Source: Halisarca cf. caerulea
Taxonomy: Eukaryota > Porifera > Demospongiae > Chondrillida > Halisarcidae
NCBI GenBank assembly: GCA_963170055.1
Contig: CAUJGJ010000188.1
Span: forward strand, 1,224,171 to 1,288,170
DNA length: 64,000 nucleotides
Reading direction: 5' to 3'
The position numbers and the translations under genes were made by a program. Positions 1 through 11,334 of the stretch are shown piece after piece; the first letter of the stretch is position 1; every line of letters begins with the position of its first letter. The notes beneath the pieces are model-generated. The model was not told the DNA's origin. It did no database searches and saw only the letters and a list, made by a program, of their open reading frames with translations.

Positions 1-163
1 CTTGCATCTTATACTATCTAGTACGGTAGCAGTTTGTACACTTCTTATTCTGTCCATTGTCTTTACTGTTCTCGGAGCTTTTTCTATATTAAGTTTAATT
101 TCCACTAATTGTGTATAATATTGTCAAGTTTTTATGATGACTGTGTGCTCGTACCATTTATAA
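1..163. other. Unassigned sequence at window start
   Basis: AT-rich sequence with no reading frame, repeat or motif that I recognise. Similarity to the second paralogous block (from 22024) begins only at about 164, so this stretch lies outside the duplicated segment or was replaced in the other copy. Confidence 0.4.
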
Positions 164-1765
164 TTAGAACAATATGACATTATTTGGCTTGAGGGCTGTG
201 AATCCATTTTGTACTCTTTACCACATTATCTTGTGCATATCCACATCTGTTTAAATGTACTGATGATGTTAGAATACCAAAAATAAATACTGCACGTTGG
301 CAAATACCAAGCAATACTTGATTTGAATTATAGAATGCCTCCGATTTGTATACAGTACATATGGGACTGTTACACAACCATATTCCTGTTATCCAAGGAA
401 GAGCAAAAGACATTGCCATGCATATTTTTTCAAATGTTAACATGGCCTCCTACATGAACACATCATCCAGTCCACATGCAGGAGTTGCGCACATGCAGCT
501 ATAGATGGTGCAAACAAGGTGTCTGGTGTTGCAGATGTACTGGTTGGAGTGACTGATTGTGTGCTCTTGAACTTTCAGCACAGCTAGGACCTAGCCCATT
601 ATTGTATGTTGGTATTGATGTCAGTGCAGACATGACGTTACATGTGTAAAATGGCTTCCCTCCTGCTGGTACAAGTTACTAATATCTGTTTCCCAGTATT
701 GTCTTGATTCTTTATGTTATATTTCCTGAGGCCATGTTTTTTTATCAGGGTGTCAAAATGCAATATGAAAATGGGAATGAGTACAGTGGAACCTGTATAA
801 TGCAAGCACTTTGGGACCACTGAAAAGTGTCCTGATTTTCCAGGGTTACTCCATGTGCAATTCCTTTATTTATGACAATTTGGGACCATAACTTAATATG
901 TCCAGTCTATACAGGTGTCCAGATTTCCTAATGTCCTGAATAACATGTTTCACTGTGTATCCATTTGGCCCTTACACCATGCACATGGTGTTGGATAATG
1001 TATGTCCAATTGGCTAAGTTGCTTTTCTCTGTAACAACCTTGACTTGAGGTGTGAAATTTTGGTCATTTTTACAACCTCTGTTCTCAACTTGTACACGTT
1101 TTAGAATATGGAAGAAGGACATTTGTAGTTAGCAGACATGTACACTTCTCATTGAACATGGTTTTTAACGACTGTTGTCTATGTTGAAGCTGCTACGAAG
1201 GTTTTCCCTACCCCTACGCACGACGGAATGTCTCTGGGTGCTGCATGGTGGAACAGCTTATGGGATATATTTTTACATAAATCGCGATAGCAAAGTATTC
1301 ACTAAGTTTTCCATGTTGCGTATTTTGTCATCCCTCTCCAAAGCCGAAATCAGTGAAATCAGCCCAGAGAATTATAACTTCAGGCAAACATAACTCAGGA
1401 CTGGAGCAGAAAGTCGAAATACGCAACATGGAAAAGTTAGATCGTGTCCATAACTCGCATTTGGTAGTCTTAGCCTTGTTCCCTCATGCAGTACCCAGCG
1501 CAAAACGGAAATTCCAAAGAACTTTAAAATTTAGTCACATGTCAGCATGTGACATAGCTTCAGTGACGACAAAAACGTCACTGAACACAGATTCGGCATT
1601 CGTATATGCCCGAATCACAAGATGAATGCGTGACAAACATTTTATAGGCACTGAAATATAATATTTCATCACTATGCAAACTGAGAAGCACTATCATATC
1701 ATATGTGGACATGTCCCACATGCGTTTGACTGATATAACGTTTTTATCTTTTTGTTTAACTCAAC
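164..1765. repeat. Duplicated block F1, left flank of DIRS-like elements
   Basis: This stretch aligns with 22024-23472 almost base for base, with small indels. About 150 bases around 1450-1600 are missing from the other copy. It contains a short Tigger-like MITE (784-955) and, near 1705-1725, a motif close to the terminal repeat of the element at 58363-59520. Short open frames inside it are not conserved between the copies as coding sequence. I see no gene. Because the same flank precedes DIRS DNA at both places, the block appears to have been duplicated together with the insertion. Confidence 0.8.
784..955. mobile_element. Short pogo/Tigger-like MITE (copy in F1)
   Basis: The ends form an imperfect inverted repeat: it begins cagtggaacctgtataa after a TA and ends in a complementary ...acatgtttcactg. 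Length is about 172 bp, too short for a transposase. A terminus of the form CAGTGGAACC next to TA is typical of Tc1/mariner-pogo MITEs. The second copy lies at 22647-22817. The right-hand TA is not immediately adjacent, so the target duplication is degenerate. Confidence 0.55.
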
Positions 1766-1902
1766 TTAACAGACGCCCCCGCCCCCCCCTTCAGACTTCA
1801 ATCCAGATCACACTGGGACTCTTACTCATGGTGGCTCAGACTGCACCTGTCCCAAAGCATGGGACCATAACACCTGCCGCTGCATGTCATCATTGAGGGG
1901 GG

Positions 1903-2096
1903 GCATGCTTGCCCAATTGTGGGATAAATTTGGCTAGCTAGACCGCTGCCTGGCTTACATATACCCCTCTGCACCTTAATCCTATCATCTACCCTTTGGC
2001 ATGCTTGCTCAGTTCTTGAATGAATTTGGCAAGCCAGACCGCTGCCTGGCCTACATCTACCGCCTACGCACATTAACCCTATCATCCACCCTGTGG
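1903..2096. repeat. Subterminal tandem repeat of DIRS-like element, 2 units of ~96 bp
   Basis: Two diverged units start at 1903 and 1999, each opening with gcatgcttgc and containing an aatttggc..agaccgctgcctggc core. The same unit occurs once in the element starting at 3256 and about three times in 23605-23890, so the copy number of this subterminal repeat varies between elements. Confidence 0.75.
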
Positions 2097-2297
2097 TAGT
2101 TTTATCTTCTTTCCGTAATATTATATTTTATACTCCTTCATCTAGCTCTGTGGTTGGTGGGTGGGAGCGATTAAACTTCTATCCGCTCAATCTCACGATC
2201 TTGTGCACCTTCTGATTGCTGTGCTGACAAGACTGTCATTGCACCTTGAGCCCACTCCCTAGAGGCGCCAATTCCCACGCCTGAATCCTGCTCATTG

Positions 2298-3060
2298 CAC
2301 AGGGTATTTATAACCGTCCGGGAATAAAATGCAAAAATGGCCGTCTTGAAATAGCTTCACAAATTATCGATCGTTTCCACTTCGTTGACCAGATTTTCGC
2401 TCAGTTCTTCTTACTGGACGAAAGTTGTATATATTCCGCGCATGTTGGTACTTAACTAGCGATTGTTTCTATTGTCTGAAGGAAGATAGCCAGCTAGGAA
2501 TACATAGCAGTTTTAGACAAACTTTGCCTTGGTTAGACCTTAGATCCCTCTCAATTCCCATTAAACAACACGAAAAGACAGAACAAGTGGTGAACTATCT
2601 GAAAATCGTTCCGGGCTATAGGTTATAATCTTCCGTAAGAAAGTTATAACCGAAAAACCTGTTTTTTCACCCTTCAAACGGCCAATATTTAGCATAAATG
2701 GTCCAATTGCGAAAAACTGCTTGATTGTAGCACTATGCCCGGAACGATTTTCGCAAACCGAAACATCTTAAGATCCCATCGAAGTTGGATTTGGTGAGAT
2801 TTGAATGCATCTGAGGTCTAACCAAGCGACTTCATCTTCGCCCTCAACAAAACTGCCATTTTCGTGACGTTTCACGGATACGTAAGCATAACGTCACAGA
2901 AGTCGCCTTCTTCCCCCATTCTGTTGATACGTGAAATTTCGTACGTCATCCGATAGACGCCAAATTACGCATTAAAAACAGCCGCTAATTGATGACGCAG
3001 AAAACAAGCACAGCCCACAATCGGAACAAGCAACAGACGGTTATAAACACCCTGCATGTG
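2298..3060. mobile_element. 763-bp non-autonomous TIR element nested in DIRS DNA
   Basis: The left end cacagggtatttataaccgtc is complementary to the right end gacggttataaacaccctg plus a few bases. The paralogous DIRS end at 28351-28362 runs straight through without it, leaving ctcattgaacc where this copy has the insertion, so the site is resolved to within about two bases with a probable TG target duplication. A related element with similar ends lies at 43758-44792. No transposase frame is visible inside. Confidence 0.7.
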
Positions 3061-3743
3061 TGAACCTTGATTGAAAAGCCCTAAGCAGTCCCTATCATGC
3101 ACGCCACTGCATGAGCATACCCAGACCCATGCACACACAAGATGCATGCATGCCCACATGCACACACAAGGGGATACTAACCTGCATGCACACACACACA
3201 CACACAAGGGGGGAGGGGGCGTCTGTTAACCTCTGCCAACATGGTTGACAACCATTTAAGGGACGCCCCCCCCCCTCTCTGAGACTTCAATCCAGATCAC
3301 ACTGGGACTCTTACTCATGGTGGCTCAGACTGCACCTGTCCCAAAGCATGGGACCCTAACACCTGCCGCTGCATGTCATCATTGAGGGGGGCATGCTTGC
3401 CCAATTGTGGAATAAATTTGGCAAGCCAGACCGCTACCCAGCTTACATACCCCCTACGCACATTAACCCTATCATCCACCCTGTGGTAGTTTTATCTTCT
3501 TTCTTTAATATTATATTTTATACTCCTTCATCTAGCTCTGCGCCCAATTTCCTCCATTTTTGTTTGGGTATTAATCAATCCCTCCACTATTCACCCTAGA
3601 CGGTACTTCATTTTGACTCAACATTGCATACACTTGATTACACTTGATAAATCAACACAATCAGTATCTGCAGGTACATAACCACTAGTGCCTAGTACGC
3701 ATGTCAGCTTCGTGTTTATGATAAACAGTTGCTACCCAAGAGC

Positions 3744-4690
3744 CTATTCAAGATTGGTTGCAGGTTTTCTCGATATATCAGCTCTCATCCTGCCAACCTC
3801 CTCCTCTGATGGGCGGATGTACTTTCTGTATGCGTCACTTGACCATCTTCCCAGTTGTTGGATCATACTGTCCAGCATTCCAATCCTTGCTGCTGTCGTA
3901 GTTGCTCCTATCCGGAAGCTGTGTGTGGAAAAATGGGATGCTTCTATGCCCAGGTTCTGCAACAGTTCCTTCAGGGTAGATGCTAGCTTTTCCCTTGTCA
4001 GAAATCCTCCGTTATCAAGAACAAAGAGAGGCAGATTGTGAGGTATCTTTCATCTGTTCTGCCAGTATTGACGCATAGATCTTATTGGGCATACCTTTGT
4101 GTGGCTAGCTCCCAGGGCTATTTGCTGACCTTTGCGAAATGGGTCAGTTAGGCACGAGCAGTTGGCTATCTGACACTTTGATGGCCTTTGGAGATAAATT
4201 GGTTTCAGGATTCCATGTTGTTTGAGTTGGGCTAACAAACTCATTGGATCTTAGAAAACCATGAAATGCCAGTGACATGGTGGCTTGAAACATACCTTTG
4301 TCCCAGTCACTCCAGCTGGAGTTCTCTATGCCTTCAAACAGCCTTGCCAATATATCTGCTGTAATAGGGCGTCGGGTATCACTTGTTGAAGCGCCCTGAT
4401 CTCTTTTGATGCCTGAACAGAGAAGCTGAAGAAGGGGATCGCCGCACATGTGTTCGACTTCGTTCTCGATGTGCCATAACCTGATACCTGCAAGGTAAGC
4501 CCTGATCAATTTGTGTTATGCCCTTTTTGACAAGTGGATACAGAACAGTCGGAGTGCGAGAGAAGATGCAGGAAGTGGTTGGAGTTAGTGGGTTTCGCAG
4601 AAGGCCAAGAATTGCCTCACTGCAACCCCGTACAGCTTTCTTGATACCCCTAATTGCTGGAATCGTATCGTTTCTGTGTACATTCTGCTA
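3744..4690 (-). pseudogene. Tyrosine recombinase (DIRS-like), broken
   Basis: The C-terminal part reads HSFRIG...LGRWSSDAYRKYI, giving the H-x-x-R, the W position and the nucleophilic Y of tyrosine recombinases. Upstream, LAFHGFLRSNEF carries the first catalytic Arg. In this family the enzyme integrates the circular DNA copy. Damage in this copy includes an in-frame TGA between the WQNR segment and the next block (near 4048, shared with the other copy) and a short deletion around 4145-4155 that removes the SKTDPF segment bearing the catalytic Lys. A further small deletion lies near 4640. It follows the RNase H region on the same strand, as expected for DIRS. Confidence 0.85.
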
Positions 4691-6347
4691 TTACTGTGGT
4701 CCTGTGAGGTGTTCCGATGGCATCCGCTTCTGGTACTAGAGACCGGAATCTCCCCATCTGTAAGCGGGATAAAGAGTCAGCGATGCTATTATCAACACCT
4801 GGTATATGCACAGCTATAACATTGAAATTATAACTAGCAGCTATGTGGTATAATGGCCGTACAAGGTCCATGAGATCCCTATTCCTAGAAGACCCTTTTT
4901 TCCATGTATCACATACAGCTTGTTTATTACAATGAGCCATAATCCTCTTGCCGGCCCAGCAATGCCCTCAAGTGGCTGCTACCATCACGATTACCAGGAG
5001 TTCTTTCCACTGTATATCCTTTTGCTCTTGGACCTCGTTCCATGTGCCATTGAACCAGTGGCCATTCCAGTATGCTCCATAACTGATCCCCCCAGAGGCA
5101 TCTGTATACAATTGAAAGGCTTTTGGGGTGCTCCATTCCGGCTCCAGGATAATGTCTGAGCCTCACCATCCTGGTAATATTTGCCTCCACCACTGCAGAT
5201 CTTTCACAAAATCTTGGGAAGAATATATGTGGTGATGGAGCTCCTTTACCGTGGGCGAAAGATCTATCATCCTTTGTAGAAATATCCTACCTGCAGGCAG
5301 CACCTTACATGCAAAACTGAGCTTCCCTATCAACGATAGTACCTCTCTTTTTGTAGCCTTTTTCTTTTTAACAAATTCTTCAATTTTGCCACGTAACTCC
5401 TCCTTCTTTTCGGGTGGTAGTGATACAGTCATGTTGTTAGAATTGATGTGAATGCCCAGAAATGCTATCTCTTTTACTGGTCCTTCTACTTTTTCTGGTT
5501 TTACTGGAGCCCCAAGGTCATTACACACTCCTATTGTTTGTTCTAGGTTTTCCCTACATACAGTAGCAGTGCTACTTGCTGTAAAGAAGTTGTCCAAGTA
5601 GTGAATTAGGTAGGATACCTTACTTTTCTCTTTTGCAATCCATTGGATCACTTCCGCAATACTGTTGAATATCCCTGGGGCTGATCTGAGTCCAAAAGGT
5701 AGACATTTATCCTCATAAAACCTGCCTTGCCAGTATATGGAGAGAAGGTGGCGATCCGCTGGATTCACTGGACACTTGCGAAATGCGTCTTTCAGGTCTA
5801 TCTTTCCCATCCAGCTGTCTTTTCCCAGGTGCCATACCTCAGCTAGTGCATCATCCACTAAACAGTATTGCAGAGACCAGCACGCGGGATCGATGCCATC
5901 GTTCACACTTGTGCCTGCTGGTGCAGACAGATGGTAGATTATCCGCGATCCGCCATCCTTCTTTGGTACAACTCCTAAGCCTGATGCTTGCATGTGTTCG
6001 TACGGTGGGGTGGTGAAAGGGCCGGTCATTCTACCTAATGATATTTCTTTTTCTAGGTGATTATGAATTTCCTGTGGTTTTTCGAGCACTGTCAATAAAT
6101 GATTTGCTATTACACTACCTGTGTTCTGTTGGTACATATAACCTATCCTAAAACCTGACTGTATGCCATTTAACACATAAGAAACAAAATTAGAATCAGG
6201 ATGATCTCTCAAAAGTAATTGGAATCGCAAGTGTTTGAGGGGTGTAACTATTTCAAGCAATGGATATGGGACATCTGGTGACCTGGTGGTCACCCCCACA
6301 TCGCAGGCATCTATGAAGGAATCGGCAGGCCTTCCTCCTGTAGACAC
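4690..6347 (-). pseudogene. Reverse transcriptase-RNase H (DIRS-like), inactive
   Basis: The reading frame from 6347 to 5163 contains RT motifs in order: VVPKKDGGSRIIYHLS, KIDLKDAFR (first catalytic Asp), LPFGLRSAPG, and the active-site box at 5589-5600, which reads YLDN instead of YLDD, so the second catalytic Asp is lost. A TGA at 5163-5165 (a serine codon in the other copy) ends the frame. RNase H continues beyond it with TDASGG, WKELL and DNSIADSLSR, but the third acidic position reads HCNKQ where the other copy has HCDKQ. These losses make the protein inactive even where the frame is open. Confidence 0.88.
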
Positions 6348-6399
6348 TGTGGTTGAACTCGTAGCAGGGGCCAGGGGGTGGAATGGGGCTCAATCTTGG

Positions 6400-6828
6400 T
6401 GCAATATAATCTCTTCATCCAGGTATGGCTGTTGGACTAGTATCTTGCTGAGGTCCACGAAAAAAAGTGTTCGCTTTCCTACAGCTTGCCGCTATGTGGC
6501 CAAAAGCACCACACTGGGTGCATCTTTACTTTGGTCTAAAGCCTGAGAAGTATTCTGTCCACAAATCCATGTCTTTCTTGTCCCATTTTGTATCCTTTTT
6601 CTGTGAGGCTCTCCTCCTGAAGGCTACATCATAGCTATAACAGTCTTCCCATCTGTGCCGTTTGGCAGCTAGTAACATGCTACGGGCGTAGCTCAACATT
6701 TCTACAGCCTTTTCTGGGGAGTAATGTGCAAATGCTATAGCAAAATTAAGGAATGCTATTGCCCACTGAGACACATTTGTAAAGCTTTGTACAGCCAGCT
6801 GTTTGTTAGGCTGGTTAGATGCCCCTGC
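6400..6828 (-). pseudogene. DIRS-like gag, 3' part only
   Basis: The C-terminal half of Gag is visible from about 6828 downward, with MSQWAIAFLNFAIAF followed by a basic region. A retroviral-type CCHC zinc knuckle (C-x2-C-x4-H-x4-C) lies at 6481-6522. The RT frame overlaps this end in another phase, as in the other copy. The N-terminal half is absent because the element is truncated at about 6828. Confidence 0.7.
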
Positions 6829-8230
6829 CGTCCTTCCTTAGTGGCTATTTTGTATTCACCTATCAATGAACTAGCATATTCTGACATGACTACTGTAGTA
6901 ACTTGAACAAGACTGCATGTTTGTGTATATGAATTGTAAACTTTGGTGTTCTGTACTATTGGTGCATGAGATATGTGTGTGTGTTGTTAATTGTTAGTTG
7001 GTGTATACATAGGTTGCATGTTCTGTGTTGATTCAGTTAGTTAGTGAGAGTTGTACTGCACGAGTTGAGATTTTCAGTATTTGCATTTGGTTCGTTGATA
7101 TCGCTGTAAAGCAATGCGATACAACAAGTACGGACAAATATAATTCACGAATTGTGTTCCATTTTTGCGAGTTTTACTTTCGCAACTGCAGCTCTCTTTG
7201 CAATAGCCTAACCAAATTATGTCATGGTAAGTTTCGTTTGCAATGTTCAAGTGGATGGGCTGTTGCACGACATCTTTCATGAATACATGTAGTGCGAATG
7301 AAATAGTTTTGAACTAAAATAGAAAATGGAAGGAGCACTGCTTAAAGTTTTGAGTTTTCTAGTTTATTGTTAAGTATAGATGCCTAAATCTGGTGTGCAA
7401 GCAACAAGTGGGAAACTCGCACGATCGGTATGCAGTGATTGTTAATTGTTATAAGGCGTTTCTGTAGGTCGCTTCCTGACATAGATTTCTTATTTGTGTT
7501 CTCTTTTTATTGGACAAGGATGCCTAATGATCAAGCAATCTTCGGTGCTGGTTTGCAGTCTTATTATTATGACTTTAGCATCAGTAGACAAATATTGTTT
7601 GCAGAGCATTTTTGGAGTTCATCCTATTCGTGAAATCCACGATAATTGACGATCACGAAAATATCTCAACGTTGGGTACTTCACAATGCTTGTGTTACCA
7701 TATATGTTTTAATTTTTATCAGAGCAACGTTCGGAGAATTTCCATCATTTAGAACAATTTTTTGTGCAAGTTGTCAAGACTGATGAAACATTACAACAAT
7801 CCACAGAGGAATTAGAACAGAAAATAAATAATTCGAACACACAAAAATGGCAGTTCATAGTCTGCAAGTTACCACATCCGTCCTTGAATTCCTTATATAC
7901 TAAGACTTATGTGCCCCATAATTACAAGATAGACTACTTTTCAAATGAGAAAACAGTGAGTGTATGAAATTATGTATGCCTAAAAGGTTGTAGCAAATGC
8001 TGTTCCTGTTCTCTGGTTTGTATGACAGATAATGTACATGACAAATGCGCTGTTGCTGCTTACCGAAAAAAATGACAGAGAAGACATTAACCTTCAATTC
8101 CATTATATTGTGTCATCACAATGGTCATGACCAATGATAAGAATATTCAACGAATAATTAGAACGGGCACCTTTTTGTCCATATTTAGAACAAATATGGT
8201 TTCTTCTGAGTAGATGACGAACAATTGGAC
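6829..8230. other. Unassigned 1.4-kb spacer
   Basis: The region is AT-rich and not duplicated elsewhere in the window as far as I can see. Several short open frames (for example 7764-7967) lack recognisable domains and have no paired splice sites. I found no inverted ends or tandem array. It separates the truncated DIRS copy from the first ankyrin unit. Confidence 0.5.
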
Positions 8231-8339
8231 TGTCGAAAACTTAGAACATATACAATAATATTTATGCATCATGAATATGGTGTATTAAATGAGCCACGAG
8301 ACATCAGTGAGGGAGAGACCCACGGGATATGGCCTCAAA

Positions 8340-8773
8340 TTCACTGCCGCAGCAGCTTCCTGATTGTCACAACGCAGCAGCACTCGTCCTCCCTCCACTA
8401 GGGAACCTCCACAGCTAACTCAACTAGACGCAACTCCTTTAAGGTGGTGCTGTCCCTCCAATTTCCCCTCTGAAGGATGCTAGCATGCATCTCTGACCAC
8501 TTCAGCTGAAACCAAAGGTGTTGCTGAATGGCTCCACACCCCACCGATCCGGATGTGTCTGTGGCACATATGAAGCACTGCCTCCCCCCACTGATCGGAT
8601 GCTGTAAAGACAGGTGGTTTAGTGCTACCAAGAATGTCTGCCATCCGTACAAGTCCAAATGTGCAGCTGCGTGCAATCAGATGTGATGTTGCGGCATCTT
8701 GGGCACTACATACCAACAATTCAAATAGCCTGCACTGTTTGGATACCCGACTTCGAATCCCTAGGAGGAGCAC
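8340..8773 (-). pseudogene. Relic of retroelement RNase H domain (unit A)
   Basis: Read on the minus strand, this shows ATDTSGSVGCGAIQQHLWF, then TTLKELRLVELAVE and, after a frameshift near 8397, RCDNQEAAAAVNLR. The spacing of D, E and D with the CDNQEA box is the RNase H fold of retroelement pol proteins, with a style close to DIRS/Ngaro-like elements. Stops and at least one frameshift make it a fossil. The flanking RT and recombinase are not recognisable. Copies lie at 38715-39130 and 54040-54410. The family assignment beyond RNase H is tentative. Confidence 0.6.
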
Positions 8774-9494
8774 ACAATGTCATCATTAACAGTCTCAATT
8801 ACACATACTTTGATTGACAATACAGATCATGGCAAGATAATGACCCCACTATGTACAATGACCAAGACATAATATTTGTGATAATCTAATTAGGATTGTT
8901 TCCACAGGGTCACTGAAAGGTCATCTGCGGAAGTAGTGTAGAAAGCCAGTCTTGTTCTGTATGTTGTTCACATACCAGATTCAGGAGCATCATGGAGACC
9001 ATGGGAGGATGCAACCTCCTTCAACAACAATGGCTGGTCTAATTTGTGATGGTTTCTTCCTGTTTAGAAAATGTAGGAGGAGATAAGTCCACAAGTGAGC
9101 ACAAATGCCTTGTATCAGATACGTCATCGAGAACCTTTACTACAAATGAGTGTTTGTACCTTGAAAGAGATGGATATTCTCCAGAACGGTTCTCATTCAA
9201 GGAAGGAGGAGATGTGATAATTTTAATGATTCTAGCGTAATTATGTGTTTCTTGGGTGTTCATTGTATTTCGTTTGATTATTGAAATGGTTCTTTTGATC
9301 CAACTTTGCAAGATTTACTGATTGTTGTTGTATTGGATTGAGTGTTTTAATTAGTTGACCGAATGTGAACTGTAGGCCAAACTTTGTTCATTCTAGTTGC
9401 AGCAATTAAATCCTGTGCAGCTTTTGTTATTCATTGAAGTTGTACCTACTCAAGTACCAACCATGTGTAATCATTTTCTCTTGTTTATCCACAG

Positions 9495-9698
9495 GATGAT
9501 CAGAATGCCCTTCACCGTGCTGCCTTAAACGGGCATTTGGATATTGTTAAATACCTCATTCCAAAGTTTGCAGACAGAAGATTTGAGTCTACCAACTTTG
9601 GTGACACCTGTCTACACTTGGCTGCACGGGAAGGTCACCTGGTAGTAGTAAAGTACCTCATTGAAGAGTGTGGATTTGACCCTGGTACTGGGAATAAG
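9495..9698 (+). CDS. Ankyrin-repeat exon, unit A (two ANK repeats)
   Basis: A 204-bp open segment sits between a polypyrimidine-rich acceptor ending ttatccacag (9485-9494) and a donor gtaggc (9699). It translates in phase 0 to 68 residues forming two ankyrin repeats. The first has NALHRAALNGHLDIVKYLI and the second TCLHLAAREGHLVVVKYL, which match the ANK helix-turn-helix pattern (LHxAAxxGHLxVVKYLI). Ankyrin repeats are protein-binding scaffolds, and nothing here shows a specific partner. Both borders are in phase 0, so the exon can be skipped or duplicated without shifting frame. Paralogous exons lie at 39897-40100 and 55135-55338. Further exons of the gene are not visible within several kb. 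Confidence 0.8.
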
Positions 9699-9947
9699 GT
9701 AGGCTATTATTTGTTGCATGACACATACATTGTACACATCATTTGCAACGTTCCTCTCAATTCTCCCCTCCTGACATCTTGAATATTTCATCTCATCTTA
9801 ACGGAGCTGAGTCACAGAGTATTGCCAGATGTACAAGGGTTTTTGGCTAGTATCAGTGTTGGATAGACCAGATCTCACTGCACTACCTGTTAAGTTAAGC
9901 TCTTTGCAATGCAAACTTCGCCACTGTCTCTCTTTAGTTTATGTTAA

Positions 9948-11330
9948 AGGGCCACTGACATGAAAAAAGTTTTTCGCAAAAATCTATAGTTACCCCCAAA
10001 TAAATAACTTTGGAAATGTTTAAATTTGCAACAAATGTTGCAAAGTGAGCGAAAATAGCCAACTTCCTGTTTCGGACGCAAAACCGCCAGCCATATTTGC
10101 TATGACGTCACAAGGTGAACGTTTAGTACAGCTAGTATAGAGAATTTGCAGCAATATTCCAAATAATGTGCAAATGAATTGAGGTAGGAACCCATTGAGC
10201 TCACTAGTGAAGCCATGACCAACAGTGCACTGCTGGGAGGTTTCAATAGGGGTACTAGGTGAACTATTCGTACTTGGTACACTCCCAAATATTCCTGCAT
10301 GAAGATTAACCTGGTCAAGTAAAGCCAAATAGCTGCAAGTTCCGATTATTCTTACCAATACTTCTGCATCAGGTAATGTGCACTTCACTATGCTCGCTTT
10401 TCAACGTTTGTTGCCCCTTTTGAAGGAATATGAGCACTACCAAGTAATACATTCTATGTCATACTTCTGCACCCCAGTTATTCCATTTCATGCAATTTTA
10501 TGCTTATGAATTGGTCCTTCTACTCTTTGGGGTCATATTCCTCACATTAATGCTAGCCAGCAACTTGGAGGACCCATTTTGCAGTTCATGCCATTTAAAA
10601 GAACCCTGTTCCACCGATACCTATTGCAAAAGTACTAGAACAACAGACATCTCTTGTATCTCGCTTTCTAAGACTGTCATTAATTAATACCGAAGACAGC
10701 TCTTCAAAGTAGGCAAGGAATTGCATCTTCCATGTGCACATTAGCGGTAAATGGACACAAGTCACCTTGTGAACGAGTGTGTTGCATATTTGAATGATGT
10801 GCAAGAAAGACTTCATATACACGGCAAAAAATTCATGGATGACACAGTAAAGTTTCTAGTTAGATCCCTTTCGGTCCCTTAGTAGTAATCTGCAGCATCC
10901 AATATTTGTTTTTTTCAGACGGCGATTCGGCAATCGATGATGGAAGTTCAAACTAGCAACCGTTCCTTTTGTAAGCCGTCTGCGGAGCCCCTGTGCTATC
11001 TTTACTGACAAAAATCGTACTTTCACCGATTCTACCATAAAAAAGAGCCGAACAACATCTTCCATCTGAGGAATGGGCTGAGGAATTTTTCGTTTTTCCC
11101 ATACTGAAGAATAGGATTGGGTTACTTCTGTTCACCTTGTGACATCACGAGTAACCTGCACCTTGAAATCATAAACCCACGCATTTAATCGAAAAATGGC
11201 TGATTTTTCGTACTAAATCTTCCATTTACTCCCATTTTAACGCGAAATTTGCAAGTAAAATTATAGCGTAAGGTATTTTTCACATATAAACCATCGATTA
11301 AGCGAATGAAATTTTCATGTCAGTGGCCCT
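9948..11330. mobile_element. piggyBac-type TTAA element, 1383 bp, non-autonomous
   Basis: The left end agggccactgacatgaaaa (9948-9966) is perfectly complementary to the right end (11312-11330). It is flanked by TTAA at 9944-9947 and 11331-11334. Unit B has a single TTAA at the orthologous site (40336-40339) with uninterrupted flanks, proving insertion with a TTAA duplication. TTAA target choice is the hallmark of piggyBac-like transposases. No transposase is encoded: the interior has only short frames on both strands, so it would have depended on an enzyme elsewhere. A homologous copy is at 55583-57024. Confidence 0.85.
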
Positions 11331-11334
11331 TTAA

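Larger units (their letters stand above)
1766..3229 (-). mobile_element. Internally deleted DIRS-like element
   Basis: The left end starts ttaacagacgccc and the right end finishes gggggcgtctgttaa, an inverted pair that matches the ends of the near-complete element at 23473-28468. The left subterminal part (1766-2150) and the right subterminal part (about 2160-2297 and 3061-3229) are present, but all of gag, pol and the recombinase is gone. It also carries a nested 763-bp TIR element. It therefore behaves as a non-autonomous or dead derivative. The reading direction is taken from the coding copy. Confidence 0.7.
3256..6828 (-). mobile_element. DIRS-like retroelement copy 1, 5'-truncated
   Basis: A minus-strand element with the order gag (partial), RT-RNase H, tyrosine recombinase. 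The 3' end (left) is ttaagggacgccccc at 3256, only 26 bp after the right end of the deleted element at 1766-3229. Similarity to the near-full-length copy at 23473-28468 stops at about 6828, so the gag 5' part and the 5' terminal repeat are missing. DIRS-like elements use a tyrosine recombinase instead of a DDE integrase and normally make no target duplication, and none is seen. Stops, deletions and catalytic-residue losses show it is dead. Confidence 0.85.

Noticed and set aside
1903..2096. Repeats with regular ~96-bp spacing as a CRISPR-like array
   Set aside because: Units are long, diverged and directly adjacent without spacers, in a eukaryotic retroelement end.
3688..4041. Plus-strand frames opposite the DIRS recombinase and RT (also 5251-5937, 24094-24447, 25730-26594)
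   Set aside because: They are antisense shadows. The minus-strand frames carry the catalytic motifs; the plus-strand frames show no domain.
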